NCBI GenBank assembly: GCA_019059635.1
Contig: JAGVRJ010000012.1
Coordinates: forward strand, 1-64,000
From: Proales similis
Taxonomy: Eukaryota > Rotifera > Eurotatoria > Ploima > Proalidae
Direction: 5' to 3'
DNA: 64,000 nt
Shown in pieces: positions 10,480 to 22,769 of this stretch. Position 1 is the stretch's first letter, and each line of letters begins with the position of its first letter. The translations under genes were made by a program, and so were the position numbers. The notes beneath the pieces were generated by a model that ran no database searches, was not told where the DNA came from, and saw nothing but the letters and a program-made list of their open reading frames with translations.

Positions 10480-13400
10480 ATGTCCCTGATAGGCTTGCTG
10501 TGTTTTTTCTTGCTGGCGTTTGCGGTTTTAGGACAGCAAAACCTCGGTAAGTTTTTGGACACCACCCAGTTTATGAAATTCGTTTTATCTTGATTTTTTT
10601 TAAAGAATGTCCAGATGACTGGATTGAATTCAAGGGAACGGTATCGTGTTATAAATTCGTCAGATATCCACTTGGTGGTGTAAATGATGCCCAAATAAGA
10701 TGTTCAGTAAGATATTAGTTAGCTATTGAATATTTTTTTTCATGTAACCAAGAGACTCTTATAGAACGATGGTGCCCATCTATTGGCAGTCGAAAGTTTA
10801 CGCGAACACATGTTCATTCAAGATTATTTATCAAAAAATGACATTGAGCAGCGAAAATGGTACACAAGTGGACAGGATACCGGCGGACGTTGGACATGGA
10901 ATAGCATAAATGCTGTTTTCAGCTACGAACAGGGCTTTTTACCTGAGCATCCTGATAATATCGGATCTAACCTTGTTTACGCGTACAGATGTAAGCATTT
11001 TGTCGAAAATTTGATCAGCGCTTGATATATTGGAGAACTCTTTTAGTTGGAGAATGGGGATGGGTCAGAGATCTTGGCTCTGAACCTAGACCGTTCATCT
11101 GTGAGATTCCTATCAAAGATTCTTATCTTATAGTGACCGAAAAGCGTGCAATCGGTAACAGATTTTGGAAAATTAGGCTAAACATTTTCATTTTCTATTA
11201 TACGATTTACTAGATTATGGTTTGCCTTCGACAATCGAGCTACGTTTCATTCCTCGAGGACCAAAAATCATTGAGCAACCAGACGACTTGGAATTCGGAA
11301 AACTAGACCCAGTTGTGCTGGGCAGCTCTTACAAATTGATGAAAAACGAAATAATAGTTTCACTAAGATGTTTGGCAGATGGCTATCCTATACCTGTATA
11401 TGAATGGTATAAAGGTCATATTGAGACTGGTTTTAACGCTGATTACGAGTTCTATCCTGTCGACTTAACGAATGAGCGTTATTTCCAGCATGGAGGAAAT
11501 TTAATTGTCAGCAGACCCAATAGTTCTGACTCCGGTTCATATTTTTGTAAAGCCACAAACCAATTTGGAACGGTCAACAGTAACATTATGCAGCTTCGTG
11601 AAATTGTTCTCGATCGATTTGAAAAGCGGGAGAGACCATCTGTTATAGCAAGAGGTTTCAGCGAGGCAGTTATAAACTGCCTTTATAACAATAAAAACAC
11701 GGAGGATATTAACTACATCTGGTTCTTCAATACTCTTAACCAAAAAGTGCAGCAGAGCAAGGAAAGATTCATATCCCGGAATGGAAACCTTTACTTTTCG
11801 CGAGTAACCAATGGTGACGTTGGCAATTACATTTGCGCTGTCATGTCTTCTAATCCGGAACTACGTTATGTTCCCTCGCAGACTAGCGAGACAACTTTCT
11901 TAAGTGTTGTAGGAAGCCAAGGGTCAGAACGAGATCCTCGCATTTGGGCTGAATTTCCTCAAGTTTTCCCTAATAGGGAACTTCCTCGTCTTGGATCAAA
12001 TGCTACTATCGAATGTATTGCTGAAGGATACCCTATACCCGATTACAATTGGTATAGAGTAATTGAAGGCAAACGTTATCCCCTTCAGCCCAAAGCAATT
12101 CTTAGCAATTTCAATCGCGTGGTCATTTTACCAAATTTACAGCGCGAGGATACCGGCTTTTACGAGTGCCATGTGAAGAATTATAGAAATTCACACAATA
12201 GAACGGTGCTTTTGCAAATTCAGATAGCTCCTCTTTTCACTGTACCCATAGAGGACAAAGTGATGGATGTAGGATCTAACCTGGAGTGGTATTGTGAAGC
12301 CACGGGAAACGTTGCAGATAATATTCTCTACTCTTGGTTTAGTAATGGAACTAAAATTGAATCAACTTCTGGTCGCTTACGAGCTGATGGCCAGGTCCTT
12401 CGTATTGACTCAGTTCAAGAATTTGATTCGGGAATGTATCAATGTGCCGCCCTCAACCTTCACAACTCAATAACTCGTTATTCGACTGCTGAACTCCGAG
12501 TTGTACGTTTCCCGCCAACATTTATAAAAAGACCTATGCAAGGAACGGTTCGTGCAGCATTAAACGGAAATGCAACAATTATTTGTAACCCAGAAGGAGC
12601 CCCAGAACCCAAAATTCAATGGTATTTGAATAATATGGCAGTTGGGAATGGTGGCCGTTACCGTGTTTTAAAAAATGGCAACTTACTCATTACCGGAATA
12701 AATCCTTCTGATGAAGGCAATTACACTTGCGATGCATCGAATGTTGTTGGACGTGTCGCGGCATCAACTTATCTTTATGTTGTTCAAGGAACTAGCATAA
12801 TCCAGCCAATAGATCCTTTTATAGTTGCGAATATCAACCAGACTTTTTTCATCCCTTGCCAGGCATACAAACCGGACAATATTGACCTTACTTACATTTG
12901 GGAGTTTAATGGAAGGCTGATTGAAGCGGACGAAGAAAAGTATGCCCAGGACAGTTTTTTTAGACCTGGAGATTTAAGAATCATAAGAGCACAATATACA
13001 ATGGAGGGTAATTATAGTTGTATTGCCAAGACCACAGTGGACCAGGTAAGCATCTCATATCAGCTCCGGGTTAGGGGCCCACCTGGTCCTTCAGCAGGTG
13101 TCAAATGTGGTAAAATGGGCGAAACTTATGGACAAGTCAAGTTCGTTAGTGGTACAGATCGGGGCGATAGAATAATTAATTACACTATTGAAGCAAAAAC
13201 CGACCGTCAACCTAAATGGACACCAGTTAAAGTCAATTTCAGTCTGCCGTTTAATCCAAGCGGAGAGTATGAAGTCAACGTTACGAATCTAGCTGCATGG
13301 AGTGCGTATGCTTTCCGAGTTGTGGCTTCGAATAGCTTTGGGCCTGGTGAAGCTTCACAGCCTTCTGATAAATGCAATACAATGCAGGACAAGCCTGGAG

Positions 13401-14664
13401 CACCACCGCTAAATGTAAGCGGTGGTGGAGGAAAAATAGGTGACTTGAAAATCACATGGGATCCGTTGCCAGTGGAACACTGGAATGGGGAGGGTCTAAC
13501 TTACCTCGTCTATTTCAAAAGAGTCGGAGTTGTGACTGCTTTTCAAGTGGTATGTGCTATCTTGGTATTAAAATCATATCTCCTATGTCTAATTAAAACA
13601 TTTTTTAGCGTGAAGTCCCATTCGATCAGAACTTTTATGTGGAGTATATTCCGGATTCACCTCCTTATGTCCCCTATGAAGTTCAAGTCTCTGCTAAAAA
13701 TGTCTTAGGCGAAGGCCCACGCTCGAATATCACCGTGGTCTATACGGCAGAAGGAAGTGAGTTAATTTAGGATTCTCTTTGAAACAACTAACTAAGCATC
13801 ATTTTTAAAAGTACCGCGAAAGCCGGTTTCAAACGTACGATGTGAACCTTATAACTCGACAGCGATCCTAGTTACTTGGGATCCTATACCCGAGGACGAT
13901 TTTGACATTCTACAAGGAAAGCTTTTAGGATACGTAGTACGCTATTGGCGTCATGATTTAGAGGAAAATCAAAATTATTGGCGGAAGCGTTTTCTCGGTC
14001 AACGAAGTAACGCAATAATAATTGGTTTGGAGCCTGATACAGTATATTTTGTTCGAGTCAGAGTTTTCAACTCGGCAGGTGAGAGCGTAGAATCGGAACT
14101 TTTTAGCCATCGAACGTTCCGAATGGCACCACAAACACCTCCAACATATGTGAAAGTTTATCAACCTGAAAAACCTCGCGATCGTCGAGTATTGCTACCT
14201 GACAAACGAGAAATGTTTAAGCTCTGGATTGAATGGAGAGGAATATCAACAAATAATAACGAAGAACCATTAGAAGGATACTATATCAAAGTTTGGGAAT
14301 ATTATCAGCACGTCAGAAATGCAACAATTTTTTATGCGCCGGCTAACTCGGGAAAAATAATGATTGATAATATTTTCAAGAACCGTAATTACCGATTGCG
14401 GGTTCAAGGATGGTCTGTTGGCGGCGAAGGAAAATTAAGCTCGCCAATTAAAGAATTCAGAATCGACAATGATGGGCGTCTCCTTTTACGTAAGTTTTAT
14501 AGAAATTCAACTTTTTTCGAACCTTACTAATTAAAAACTTTTTAGTATATAACCCAGACACAAGTCTACGCTACTATAATGCGGCAGTAAAACTCTATTC
14601 TAGAGAACTGCTTTATTTGATCACTGCATTTATTTCCTTTCATTCTATTTTCTTTAAGATGTAA
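10480..14664 (+). CDS. Cont: Contactin, GPI-anchored Ig/FN3 cell adhesion protein with C-type lectin domain
   Basis: Exon 1 (10480-10546) encodes a signal peptide (MSLIGLLCFFLLAFAVLG). The next exons encode a C-type lectin-like domain (ECPDDWIEF through RPFICEIP), an arrangement known from arthropod contactin. The long exon from about 11215 carries six Ig domains, each with a Cys-Trp-Cys pattern, starting at PRGPKIIEQP. Four fibronectin III domains follow across the last exons (starting near GPPGPSAG, KPGAPPLN, IPRKPVSN and PQTPPTY). The final exon ends with a hydrophobic tail (LLYLITAFISFHSIFF) without a cytosolic domain, as expected for a GPI-anchor signal; the stop is at 14662-14664. In Drosophila, Contactin works with Neurexin IV and Neuroglian in septate junctions. 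All junctions checked keep the frame. Confidence 0.93.
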
Positions 14665-14851
14665 CTTGTATTTACCATTTCGCTGTATCTTTTTATCACG
14701 TTTAAAAAGCATTCCATCTCATTAGAATTAAGTTATCTTTTAGGAGCTTGCTCAGAATGATCAGAATAAAGACTTTTCTTTAACATTTTATTTCAGCTAA
14801 TTGTAGAATGTCTTTGGAGATCAGTCGCTCTTAAAAATTAATAATCCAGGT

Positions 14852-15334
14852 CTAATTGACTCCATTATTGCAAAAAGTGCTATTTTTCGGTGAACTGCAG
14901 ATGAATAGAGTACAGTCATTTGAAACACAATGGGCATCCTTTGCACAAAGACCAGAACAACGTCGATCTTTGCATTTGTATTCGCCATTCTGTTTTGAGC
15001 AGTATTGCGTGAGAATACACTCTTCATGTTGGTTCTTTGAGCATGGTCCATCTTTTACCGGTTTTCGTTTGACACAAGTAACAATATGACAGTTCTTTGA
15101 ACGGCAGTATCGATCCAAAACGCATGACTCTCCGTTCTCTTTGCCAAGTTGACACTTTCCTACCGGATTGATGCCATTATGATCACAGAATTCTTCAGCT
15201 TTACACTGGCTGTCGGTAACACATTTTCCTAGAAAACCCAGAACACTTCTTTTGTTTAATTCTTGAAATCTGGTAGAATATGCGCAGTTTGCTGTAAAAA
15301 GTATTGCTACTAAAAATATGCACTTCATTTTCAA
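14852..15334 (-). CDS. Secreted cysteine-rich protein, unknown function
   Basis: A single exon of 160 codons with an N-terminal signal peptide (MKMKCIFLVAILFTANC) and a mature part with about 20 cysteines. The cysteines fall in repeated modules such as CVTDSQCKAEEFC, ESCVLDRYCRSKNC, ECILTQYC and LCAKDAHCVSNDC. The pattern resembles the cysteine-knot modules of Dickkopf-like and other secreted proteins, but I cannot assign a family. No transmembrane segment is present. It converges with contactin, 187 bases away. A diffusible ligand, inhibitor or defence protein would all be compatible. Confidence 0.65.
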   Translation of the reverse strand: MKMKCIFLVAILFTANCAYSTRFQELNKRSVLGFLGKCVTDSQCKAEEFCDHNGINPVGKCQLGKENGESCVLDRYCRSKNCHIVTCVKRKPVKDGPCSKNQHEECILTQYCSKQNGEYKCKDRRCSGLCAKDAHCVSNDCTLFICSSPKNSTFCNNGVN

Positions 15335-15601
15335 CTAAAGATTTTCTCTATTGAACCCCTTATATTTTCTTTATTTATGAGAAGACTTAATCAACAGATG
15401 ATAGATTTATGATTGGCGAGATCTTTTCCAGAATTTTACGAATCAAATGTCAGAAACGAAAATCGAGGTTATTATTATTCATAAAGTGCCCATCAAGGTT
15501 AACCATAATTAACTTGAAGGATTAGTTTGGTCAAAACGTTTATTAATTGCGATCTTGCTTTTGCATCTTAAACTTAATGCTTTCGAGACGCTTCTCTGCT
15601 G

Positions 15602-17166
15602 TTAATTGAGCTCATCATCAATGGCATACAGCTCGCGTATCAGACGATAAACATAAGATGGAGCATTTTTAGTGCTGTTTATATTGATTTTAGTTATTGA
15701 AATATGATTGATAAGGCTAAAATAATAGTTACTCACGTGTTGAAGATGAAAAGGGTAACCAAGTCGGGCGGAACATACTCAAAAGCAGGATTAATGACTG
15801 TAAGATTTGGATGGAAATTAACTGGCAATATATCGTCCGCCGGTAATAAGTCAGGAAGCTTTTTTCGTTAAAAGTAAGAAGCGAACCGAAATAAATAGTA
15901 CATAGGCTTAACAAACATTATTGGAGTTGGCGAAATACTCTGGTGAAAGCTTAAACAAAGCAGAGCAGACAATCAGCGGAATGTTATGCCTCTTTGCAGC
16001 GAGCGCTAGTGAATGCGTTCCAACGTGAGCTTTCAGTCTAAATAAATTTTTTAGAAAAAACATTTCTACAAAATGAGGATTTTTAGTACCCTCCATTGGC
16101 GAAAATGCTATAAGCACCAACAATTATCGTATTGACCCTCGAAATTATAGTGGAAATAGCAGAGTCCGGAATAACTGTCACATCAAGCCCGACTTGAATA
16201 AGGTTTGCCGCCAACTCATGGCCCTATTTCAAGGTTTGAAAATTTTCTGAAAAACGGTTAACACTTTTTGAAATAAGAGTTTCTTACGTCAAGATACGGC
16301 GCGCTCTCAGCTACAATTACATGAAACTTTCGTTTCCTTGCAGCTCTCTATAAACTCATCAAACTTTTAGCGCCTTCAAGTTGGAGTAGAAAAAAATACT
16401 TTGAAACCTTTAGAAAAGATTCAACAGTTTCAGATTTTCCAAGAGTAAGAATAACTTCATTTGTGTGGAGGTGTTCAGATGCTTGTGCAGCAATATTGCT
16501 CAAACTGGTCTCTATTTCATTCTTAATTTCTGCTATTGCCTCAAACATGATGGGCTAATTTATACGGAGAAAGATTTAATCAGAATTAATTCAACTGGAT
16601 AAATTGGATATAACCTTCAGCTCACTATTCGGGGTTTGAAGGTTTTGAGGTTTGGCTGATGTAAACAAGTTTCCCTAAAGTAATCTGTTTTGATTTTTGT
16701 CAGCTCTTCAATAAGAAAAATGAAACCTTCAAGCTATCCAATTGGCCAGCATTTACTTGCTCAACACTTTTGAATAAAGTTTTAGTGAGATCAGAAGTTG
16801 AATTTTCTGAGCAGGGCTAAATCATTTACTTGCAGGTTTCATCTTTGATTATTTTGATTACACGTTGCCAGATGTTCTTTACTATTGTTTCGGAAGGAAT
16901 TTTTTCGAATAAGATTTTTTCTTCTCCTTTGAGAATTCGTAGTAAATCGTTGGCAGTGTGCCATTTCGACTCTCCAATAAGCTTTTTGATCATGTTGATT
17001 GATGCTAGTGCTATTTTAGTGGAAGAGGAATCCTCTCTTTGTTAAGGTTGCATTAACTTACAAATTAAAACTATATTTTTACACAATACCTTCTCTTAAG
17101 TTCGTTTACTAATTTGCGCTTCTCAGTTTCATACTCGGAAAGCTTCAGTTTACCTGGATTGGTCAT
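15602..17166 (-). CDS. eIF2Bbeta: Translation initiation factor eIF2B subunit beta
   Basis: The gene runs from the ATG at 17164-17166 to the TAA at 15602-15604 in at least eight short exons. Its segments follow eIF2B beta closely: [81 protein letters not shown], then [14 protein letters not shown] and [13 protein letters not shown] at the end. eIF2B is the GDP-GTP exchange factor for eIF2. The beta subunit belongs to the regulatory alpha/beta/delta group that senses eIF2 phosphorylation. One intron needs a donor (CAA C then GTGTAA) that also removes two apparent in-frame stops near 16820; the other junctions use standard GT-AG sites. It is divergent from the PAN2-like gene. Confidence 0.9.
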
Positions 17167-17504
17167 TTTTTAAACTCTTAAAGAAAACGAAATCTTTATA
17201 ACGTTTTATATTAGAATAGTTTTTCGGTAAATGCTTCATTATTCAGAAGTTTGCACATGCGCAACTTTTATTGACTTTCCTAATTTTCTAACTTCGGTCT
17301 AGTTTTTTCATATATATTTAAGGATGACCCAAACTATTATTGATTCAACTTTATAGACTCCTTTTTCACTTCTGATCTATCAATAAATTGCATAAAAATA
17401 AAGACGCTGCATTGACCAAGGAACCGGTTATTCAAGATTGATTTTTTTTTGAACAATTGTAAAGTTTGGAAACCCTTTTAGGATTAAGCTACTTGAAATT
17501 TTAA
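17167..17504. other. Shared upstream region of eIF2B beta and PAN2-like gene
   Basis: AT-rich, with no credible open frame. It separates two divergent genes and so should contain both promoters. No clear TATA box was found. Confidence 0.5.
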
Positions 17505-19329
17505 ATGATTGAAATAGTCCTCATTGACTGCATGAGACATGTGCTTTTACACCTTAACTCTTTTTTACATCAGTTGTTTTTAGAGTCAGAAGAATCAAAC
17601 AAGAATATGGAGCTGAATATGGGGGTTAATTACGGAATAGGAGAGTTCATCGAGGTTCAAACTCTGTTCGATACGGACTATCAGATTCCGATAACTGCCA
17701 GTGTGTTTGATACTTGCGAGGAGCTGATTTGGATAGGAAATAGTGAAGTACCGTTTTATTCTTATTCTTAAATTGAATTACTTTAGCTCATATACTTTAG
17801 GGAAGGGTAGCTTCCTATCATGGAATGGGTCTCACAAAATATACGTCTTTTAGAGTGAAATCAGGATCTGACGCGGAAGTAAAAATGTTCTTCTCGCACT
17901 CAAACTGCCTGTTTGTTCTTACTTCAAATGAGCTAAGCAGTTACAATCGATTTGGCGTGAATATTTTTAAGCACAGGTGAGGAGTTAAACTTATGAACTT
18001 GCTTTTCTATATAGATTGAACTACATTTCTAAAAGTGATGTTTCTTTTAAAAATCTTCAGTGCCTAAACTTCAACCAGCAGCAAAGATTTTTTCTCAGCG
18101 GTTTCAACGACAACATATTTGACTTTGATATAGAGCGACTTCGCATTTTACGCCAGCTGAGAATTAAAGAAGAGCAGGGCGATTGTATTATGATCAAATG
18201 CTCAGCTCCTTCTAACTCTCAAACTATAAATGGATCGAGCATGAGAAATGGCATAATCTGTACCGGATCTTCGAACGGACAAATAGTTCTTCGAGATCCT
18301 TTGTCGTTAAAATACATTCACAAATTTCACCCACACAGCGGGAGTCTCTCTGACTTTGATGTGAACGGAAATTACCTTGCTTCTTGTGGATTTTCTTTGA
18401 CCCGAAATGGAAACCTAGGAGTCGACAGGTTCATCATGGTTTATGATATTCGCATGATGCGCTCTCTTAGCCCAGTGCAGTTAGTTATTGAACCTTGTTT
18501 TCTTAATTATTTACCAGTTGGAACAAGTGTTATAGCCGTTGGAACCCAAGTAAGAAATTTGATTCTATTAGATCTGACTTAAGAAAATAGGTTGGTAAGA
18601 AATGCGAATTTCCAGTCAGGATGCTTTCAAATAAATGACACTAACTCAATGGCTCCGTCACCTATTTACCAAGCAAATGTTCCGATGGGTGGTCTCGCAA
18701 CGAGTTTTGAAATGTCAAATAATTGCCAAGCTTATGTTTTTGGCCATTCATGTGGTTCCATACATCTATTCACTAAAGCAGAAGCAATCAGTTTCAACGA
18801 TTATTCGGATCCTAGTTTTATTGTTGAACCAGTAAGTCTAAGAAATAATATCTTGGCAGTGGTTATCTGTCTTATCCGAAATTAGCCGATTCTTGGAGAA
18901 CAATTTTTAGATATCAACGATGAAATAACTCCTCTGTCTTCAATACCGATGCCAGTTAAATCTGGTAATTTAATCTCGGATTGGAATATTGACTCTACAA
19001 CTAAGTTTAGGTATCTTCAAATATCTGAAAAGATCCATCTTAAATATTAATCGATCTTAACAATCATTTATCCAAGGCCTACTCCTCGCATTTCGGAAGA
19101 GCTTTTGGAAAACCCTAGAATAATTCACGGCATTTTTACAGTTCCTAATCGCAAAGGCTTAAATAGAAATCAAGTGCTAGACGAAAAATATTCATCGTAT
19201 TTAGAATCATTGGAGGAAAAAGCACAAGAAACAAGTATTCAATTGGAGCACATGATCGACTATTGTAGTCAAAACACAATTGAAACAGAAGTGACCGAAA
19301 CTAAAAATATCTCAAACGAAAACGAATGA
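17505..19329 (+). CDS. PAN2-like WD40 protein lacking UCH and exonuclease domains
   Basis: Six exons: 17505-17747, 17801-17976, 18015-18549, 18616-18831, 18886 to about 19010, and about 19078-19329. The spliced product matches the N-terminal WD40 propeller of PAN2, notably SGSLSDFDVNGNYLASCGFS, DRFIMVYDIRMMRSLSPVQ and the TQSGCFQI junction. The PR.I..E.L..P.I.G linker follows, with RNQVL like RNQI in PAN2. The frame then closes at 19329. PAN2 is the deadenylase catalytic subunit, and its inactive UCH and DEDD exonuclease domains lie beyond this linker; neither occurs before the next gene at 19574. The propeller and linker bind poly(A) mRNP and PAN3 in known complexes. The start could also be the Met at 17608. 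I infer truncation or gene fission. Confidence 0.8.
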
Positions 19330-19573
19330 AACCTTCTTAATATTTTTCGTTTCCTGTACTTAAAGACCGCTTATATTTTGTTTATTCGTCATCTTATCTG
19401 AATAATTTTGTATCGATCTGAGTCATTTTCAAAAATTAAAACTTTGAAGTGTGATTTAAAAATGTTAGCCCTTGCAATATTATCTCAGGAAAAAAGAACT
19501 GGTGCCCATGAAAAGGCCCGCAATAAAATTAACTCATAATATAATAATATATCATGATCAATGCCTCCTAGGA

Positions 19574-20052
19574 ATGACCAAATCATCGAAAAGCCCTCAA
19601 GGAAAAGAGCAAGCCTTAGTTGCTAAACAGAAAGAGATCTTCCGCTCAATTCCATCTAAAAAATCAGAGTCCGGTCGAGTTTGGAAAGAAAAAGGCCAAA
19701 AGTAAACAAACCATTCCACTTATTGTTTCCAACAAAGGTCATAAATTAATTTCTAGATTTTCTGATCTTCACCTACCAAAGCAATGTCGAAGCACTTGGG
19801 CAAAAAAGATGCAAATGAAGAGCGAGCTAAAGAATGTTAAAACAATTCAGCAAAAACTCAAAGATGAAAAGGTAAAATAATTGAGCTGCTGGTCCCAACG
19901 CAGTTTGCCGATGCTAAGAATGCCTTAAATAGAAGGAAAAACTGCGCCAGCTAAGAGAACGTCAGAAAATTAATCGAGAAAAAGCATTTCAGAAACAGAT
20001 GGACGAACAAAAGAAAACTTCCAAGAGTAAAAAAAGAGTCAAAAGGAAATGA
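19574..20052 (+). CDS. CCDC86/Cgr1-like nucleolar protein
   Basis: Three exons encode a small, very basic protein with a C-terminal coiled coil. SESGRVWKEKGQK and the CRSTWAKKM segment match the CCDC86/Cgr1 family, whose yeast member is needed for 60S subunit rRNA processing in the nucleolus. The end is lysine-rich (SKSKKRVKRK). Introns are about 56 and 61 bases. The TGA is immediately followed by AATAAA (20052-20057), which suggests a very short 3' UTR. The ATG at 19574 was chosen because the frame upstream has only AT-rich, non-conserved codons; another ATG lies at 19508. Confidence 0.8.
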
Positions 20053-20170
20053 ATAAATTTGAAAAATAGTTCTTAAAATATATTTTCTTCGCTTTGAATT
20101 AAGAAAGAATTATTTCGACATGCATAACTGCACGCTTGTGAATTTTGATTTGACTAACATTTTCTTACAG

Positions 20171-20178
20171 TATAAAAG
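20171..20178 (+). promoter_or_regulatory. Candidate TATA box for UFD1
   Basis: TATAAAAG lies 96 bases before the proposed UFD1 start codon at 20274 and in the 221-base gap after CCDC86. Confidence 0.45.
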
Positions 20179-20273
20179 AGAGGCTGGTTCGCTATGCTTA
20201 CTCATTTGATTTGATTGGGGACAGCCTTTTTTTGAAAATAATTGTATATTGATTGACATAATTCTTAAACAAA

Positions 20274-21565
20274 ATGGTCAGATTTCATTTTTGAACCCAA
20301 TCTACTAATTTAATTAATCGTCAAAATCATATCTCAGCTTCCTTTCAACTTTCGAATTAATCGCGGTGAGAGCAGCCCTTTTGTTAAGCAGCTGAGATGT
20401 TACCCTGTTGCAATGATGCCGGGTAACATGCGGGACGATGTCAACAAGGGAGGAAAAAGTAGTTGATTGTAATTTTAATTTTAATAGAGCTTAAATCAAA
20501 TTATTCTTTTATTTAAAGTTATATTACCCCCATCTGCGTTAGAACAACTTAGCATGCTTCATATAGAATTTCCGATGCTCTTCAAGCTTACAAATAAGAG
20601 CTCTAGTCGATTTACTCATTGTGGTGTGCTTGAGTTTGTCGCTGAGGAAGGTAGATGCTATTTGCCTTACTGGGTAATTGCTTTTACAGTTTTTAAGTTT
20701 TTCTATATGACTACTGGTGTTAAAGATGATGCGCAATTTATTCGCCAATGAGGGCGACCTTATTCAACTTGAATATGTTCGACTAAATGTGGCATCTTTC
20801 GCCAAATTTCAACCTCAAAGTGTTGACTTCTTGGAAATTAGCAATCCCAAAGCAGTGTAATTATTGGCTCATCGATATTGTTTTTAAGCTAACTTCGCTT
20901 GATAGACTCGAAAACGAGCTGAGAAGCTTTGCCACTCTCACTAAAGGTGAGGTTATTTCTATCAACTATAACGATAAAGTGGGTCGTCTCCTCCATTATC
21001 GAACTCTATTGCGTTATTTCCTTGTTTACTACATAAAGGAGTATGAACTATGCGTACTCGAAACAAAACCGGCCGATGCGGTTAGCATTATTGAATGCGA
21101 CATGAATGTTGAGTTTGCCGCACCAGTAGGTTATCAAGAGCCTACAACGTCTAAAAAAGGTCAACAAAAGCCGGTAGCCATTTGAATTTGTTTATTTTTA
21201 TCTTAAACACGGTTTAATCTGGCAAGATTTTAGAATGACGCTGATCTTCATTACGTTATTAAAGAAAAGCCAAAATTGGTTAGCGAAGGTTACAGACTAG
21301 ATGGAAAACCACGGAAAAATAAAGATTCTGAAAAAATACAAACTCCGGCTGTTGAGCCAGAAGTCCGTCCTCAAGCAAGAGGGGTGCCATTTTACGACTA
21401 CAAAGTAGGTCTTATTAGATTTAACAGACTTTTTGAAGACCCAGATGAGGTATGTTTCCTAAATCATTAAAGCTTTGCATTTTGTCTTAATAATCTAATT
21501 AGGAGATGACTGAGGAACATGAAGCGCCTAAGAACAATACTGGAATCAAATTAAAACATATTTGA
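20274..21565 (+). CDS. Ufd1: UFD1, ubiquitin-recognition subunit of the p97/VCP complex
   Basis: The product follows UFD1 closely: [10 protein letters not shown] near the N-terminus, [49 protein letters not shown], and a C-terminal end with YRLDGK and [14 protein letters not shown]1 with NPL4 recruits polyubiquitinated substrates to the p97 segregase in ER-associated degradation. The best start is the ATG at 20274-20276, which is followed at once by an intron (20277-20337). Exon 2 begins [15 protein letters not shown], giving M-LPFNF, compatible with the MFSFN start of the human protein. Other introns are 44-70 bases. The stop is at 21563-21565. It lies downstream of CCDC86 on the same strand. 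Confidence 0.92.
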
Positions 21566-22769
21566 GATGAAATAAGTCTCTTAACTCTGCGCTTTCTGGT
21601 TCGCTTTCTTACTTTGGATGTTAATTAATCTAGTTTGACTCAATATGCTTTTTTTTTATTTTCATATATATATATATATATATATATATTATCTTAATAA
21701 ATACATGTAAGGAAAGCATAGAAAACATACGGCTCAGCTGAAACACCTCGTTTGGCTCAGTTAGGGGAAGTAAACAAGAAAGCCAGCTATGACATTCTAC
21801 TCTGATCCTTGTGTTTGCCGATTAGGATCGGTGCTTTTCTATGTAATTCAGCGCTACACTCACAATTCTGTACCACCATTCTATTCAGTATATTTACAAT
21901 AGAGTTAAGGGAGTGAGAGTTGTCTTTTGGTCCTAAAGTTAGGCCATTCCGTACTGGCCCATTGACTGTGCCTAGATTACTCAGTAGAGCTCCTAAGCGT
22001 TAGATAAGCGTATATGAGTGTGTTTTTCACGAAAAAGAAGACCTTAGAAATTGTTTGGCTAGCTAAATCAGCTCGGATTGAAATAATTGCAAGGTCGCTA
22101 GGAATCACCAAATTAACGGATGCCACCACATCTCATTGTTGGGAGAGGGTTTGCTTTCCGAGTCCTTATTTTTGTTCTAGCTTTCATCGTTAGCGTTGTG
22201 CTTTCGGTCACTATTGTTGTGTAACTTCAACATCAAACAAAAAGCCTCGAATATTTCCTTATGCCCAGAGCATGCTTGCTCGTGAGAGTAGGGTTAGCTT
22301 GCATACCCATATTCTCTCGCTCTTAAAATAAATCCTCAATTAATCCGAATTACATGCTTGCAACGCAAATTTTACAAAGCATTTAAGAGAGGCAATGAAC
22401 ATCCAAATCGCGCAGATTTCAGCAACACTCGTATCTCTGATCTTATGTTCCCAAAACTATTCGTTTTTCAGCGCAATCATTTTGACACAAGTTTACGTCG
22501 AGTCATGCGAATCCATTTGCCAGTATATCAAAATAGTTGCATAGTTAATTGCCTTAATTACTAGCTTCCTCGCGACCTTAAATACGTGAAAAATTTGGTG
22601 TAGCCGACCGCACTTGTTCGTTCGCAGGTTGCTTGAGCAAACATTCTAACAAAAACAAACCGCAACTTTTCTCGCCCAACTCAATCTTTTTGTTTTTGCC
22701 TCAGGTCTACTTAACCGCTTCATTTATCTTTGCCTTCATTTTCATTGAGTTTGATCCTTTCTTCGTTAG
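21566..22769. other. Intergenic region
   Basis: About 1.2 kb with a 13-copy AT dinucleotide run at 21664-21689. The 68-codon open frame at 22358-22564 has no recognisable domain. It should contain the promoter of the EGF/Kunitz gene. No RNA gene recognised. Confidence 0.5.
21664..21689. repeat. (AT)13 microsatellite
   Basis: Perfect AT dinucleotide repeat just after the UFD1 3' end. Confidence 0.9.

Noticed and set aside
20399..20427. Inverted repeat GTTACCC...GGGTAAC
   Set aside because: It lies within the coding exon of UFD1 and follows from the codons; no independent function is needed.
22358..22564. 68-codon frame upstream of the EGF/Kunitz gene
   Set aside because: No domain, signal peptide or splice sites; probably noncoding.
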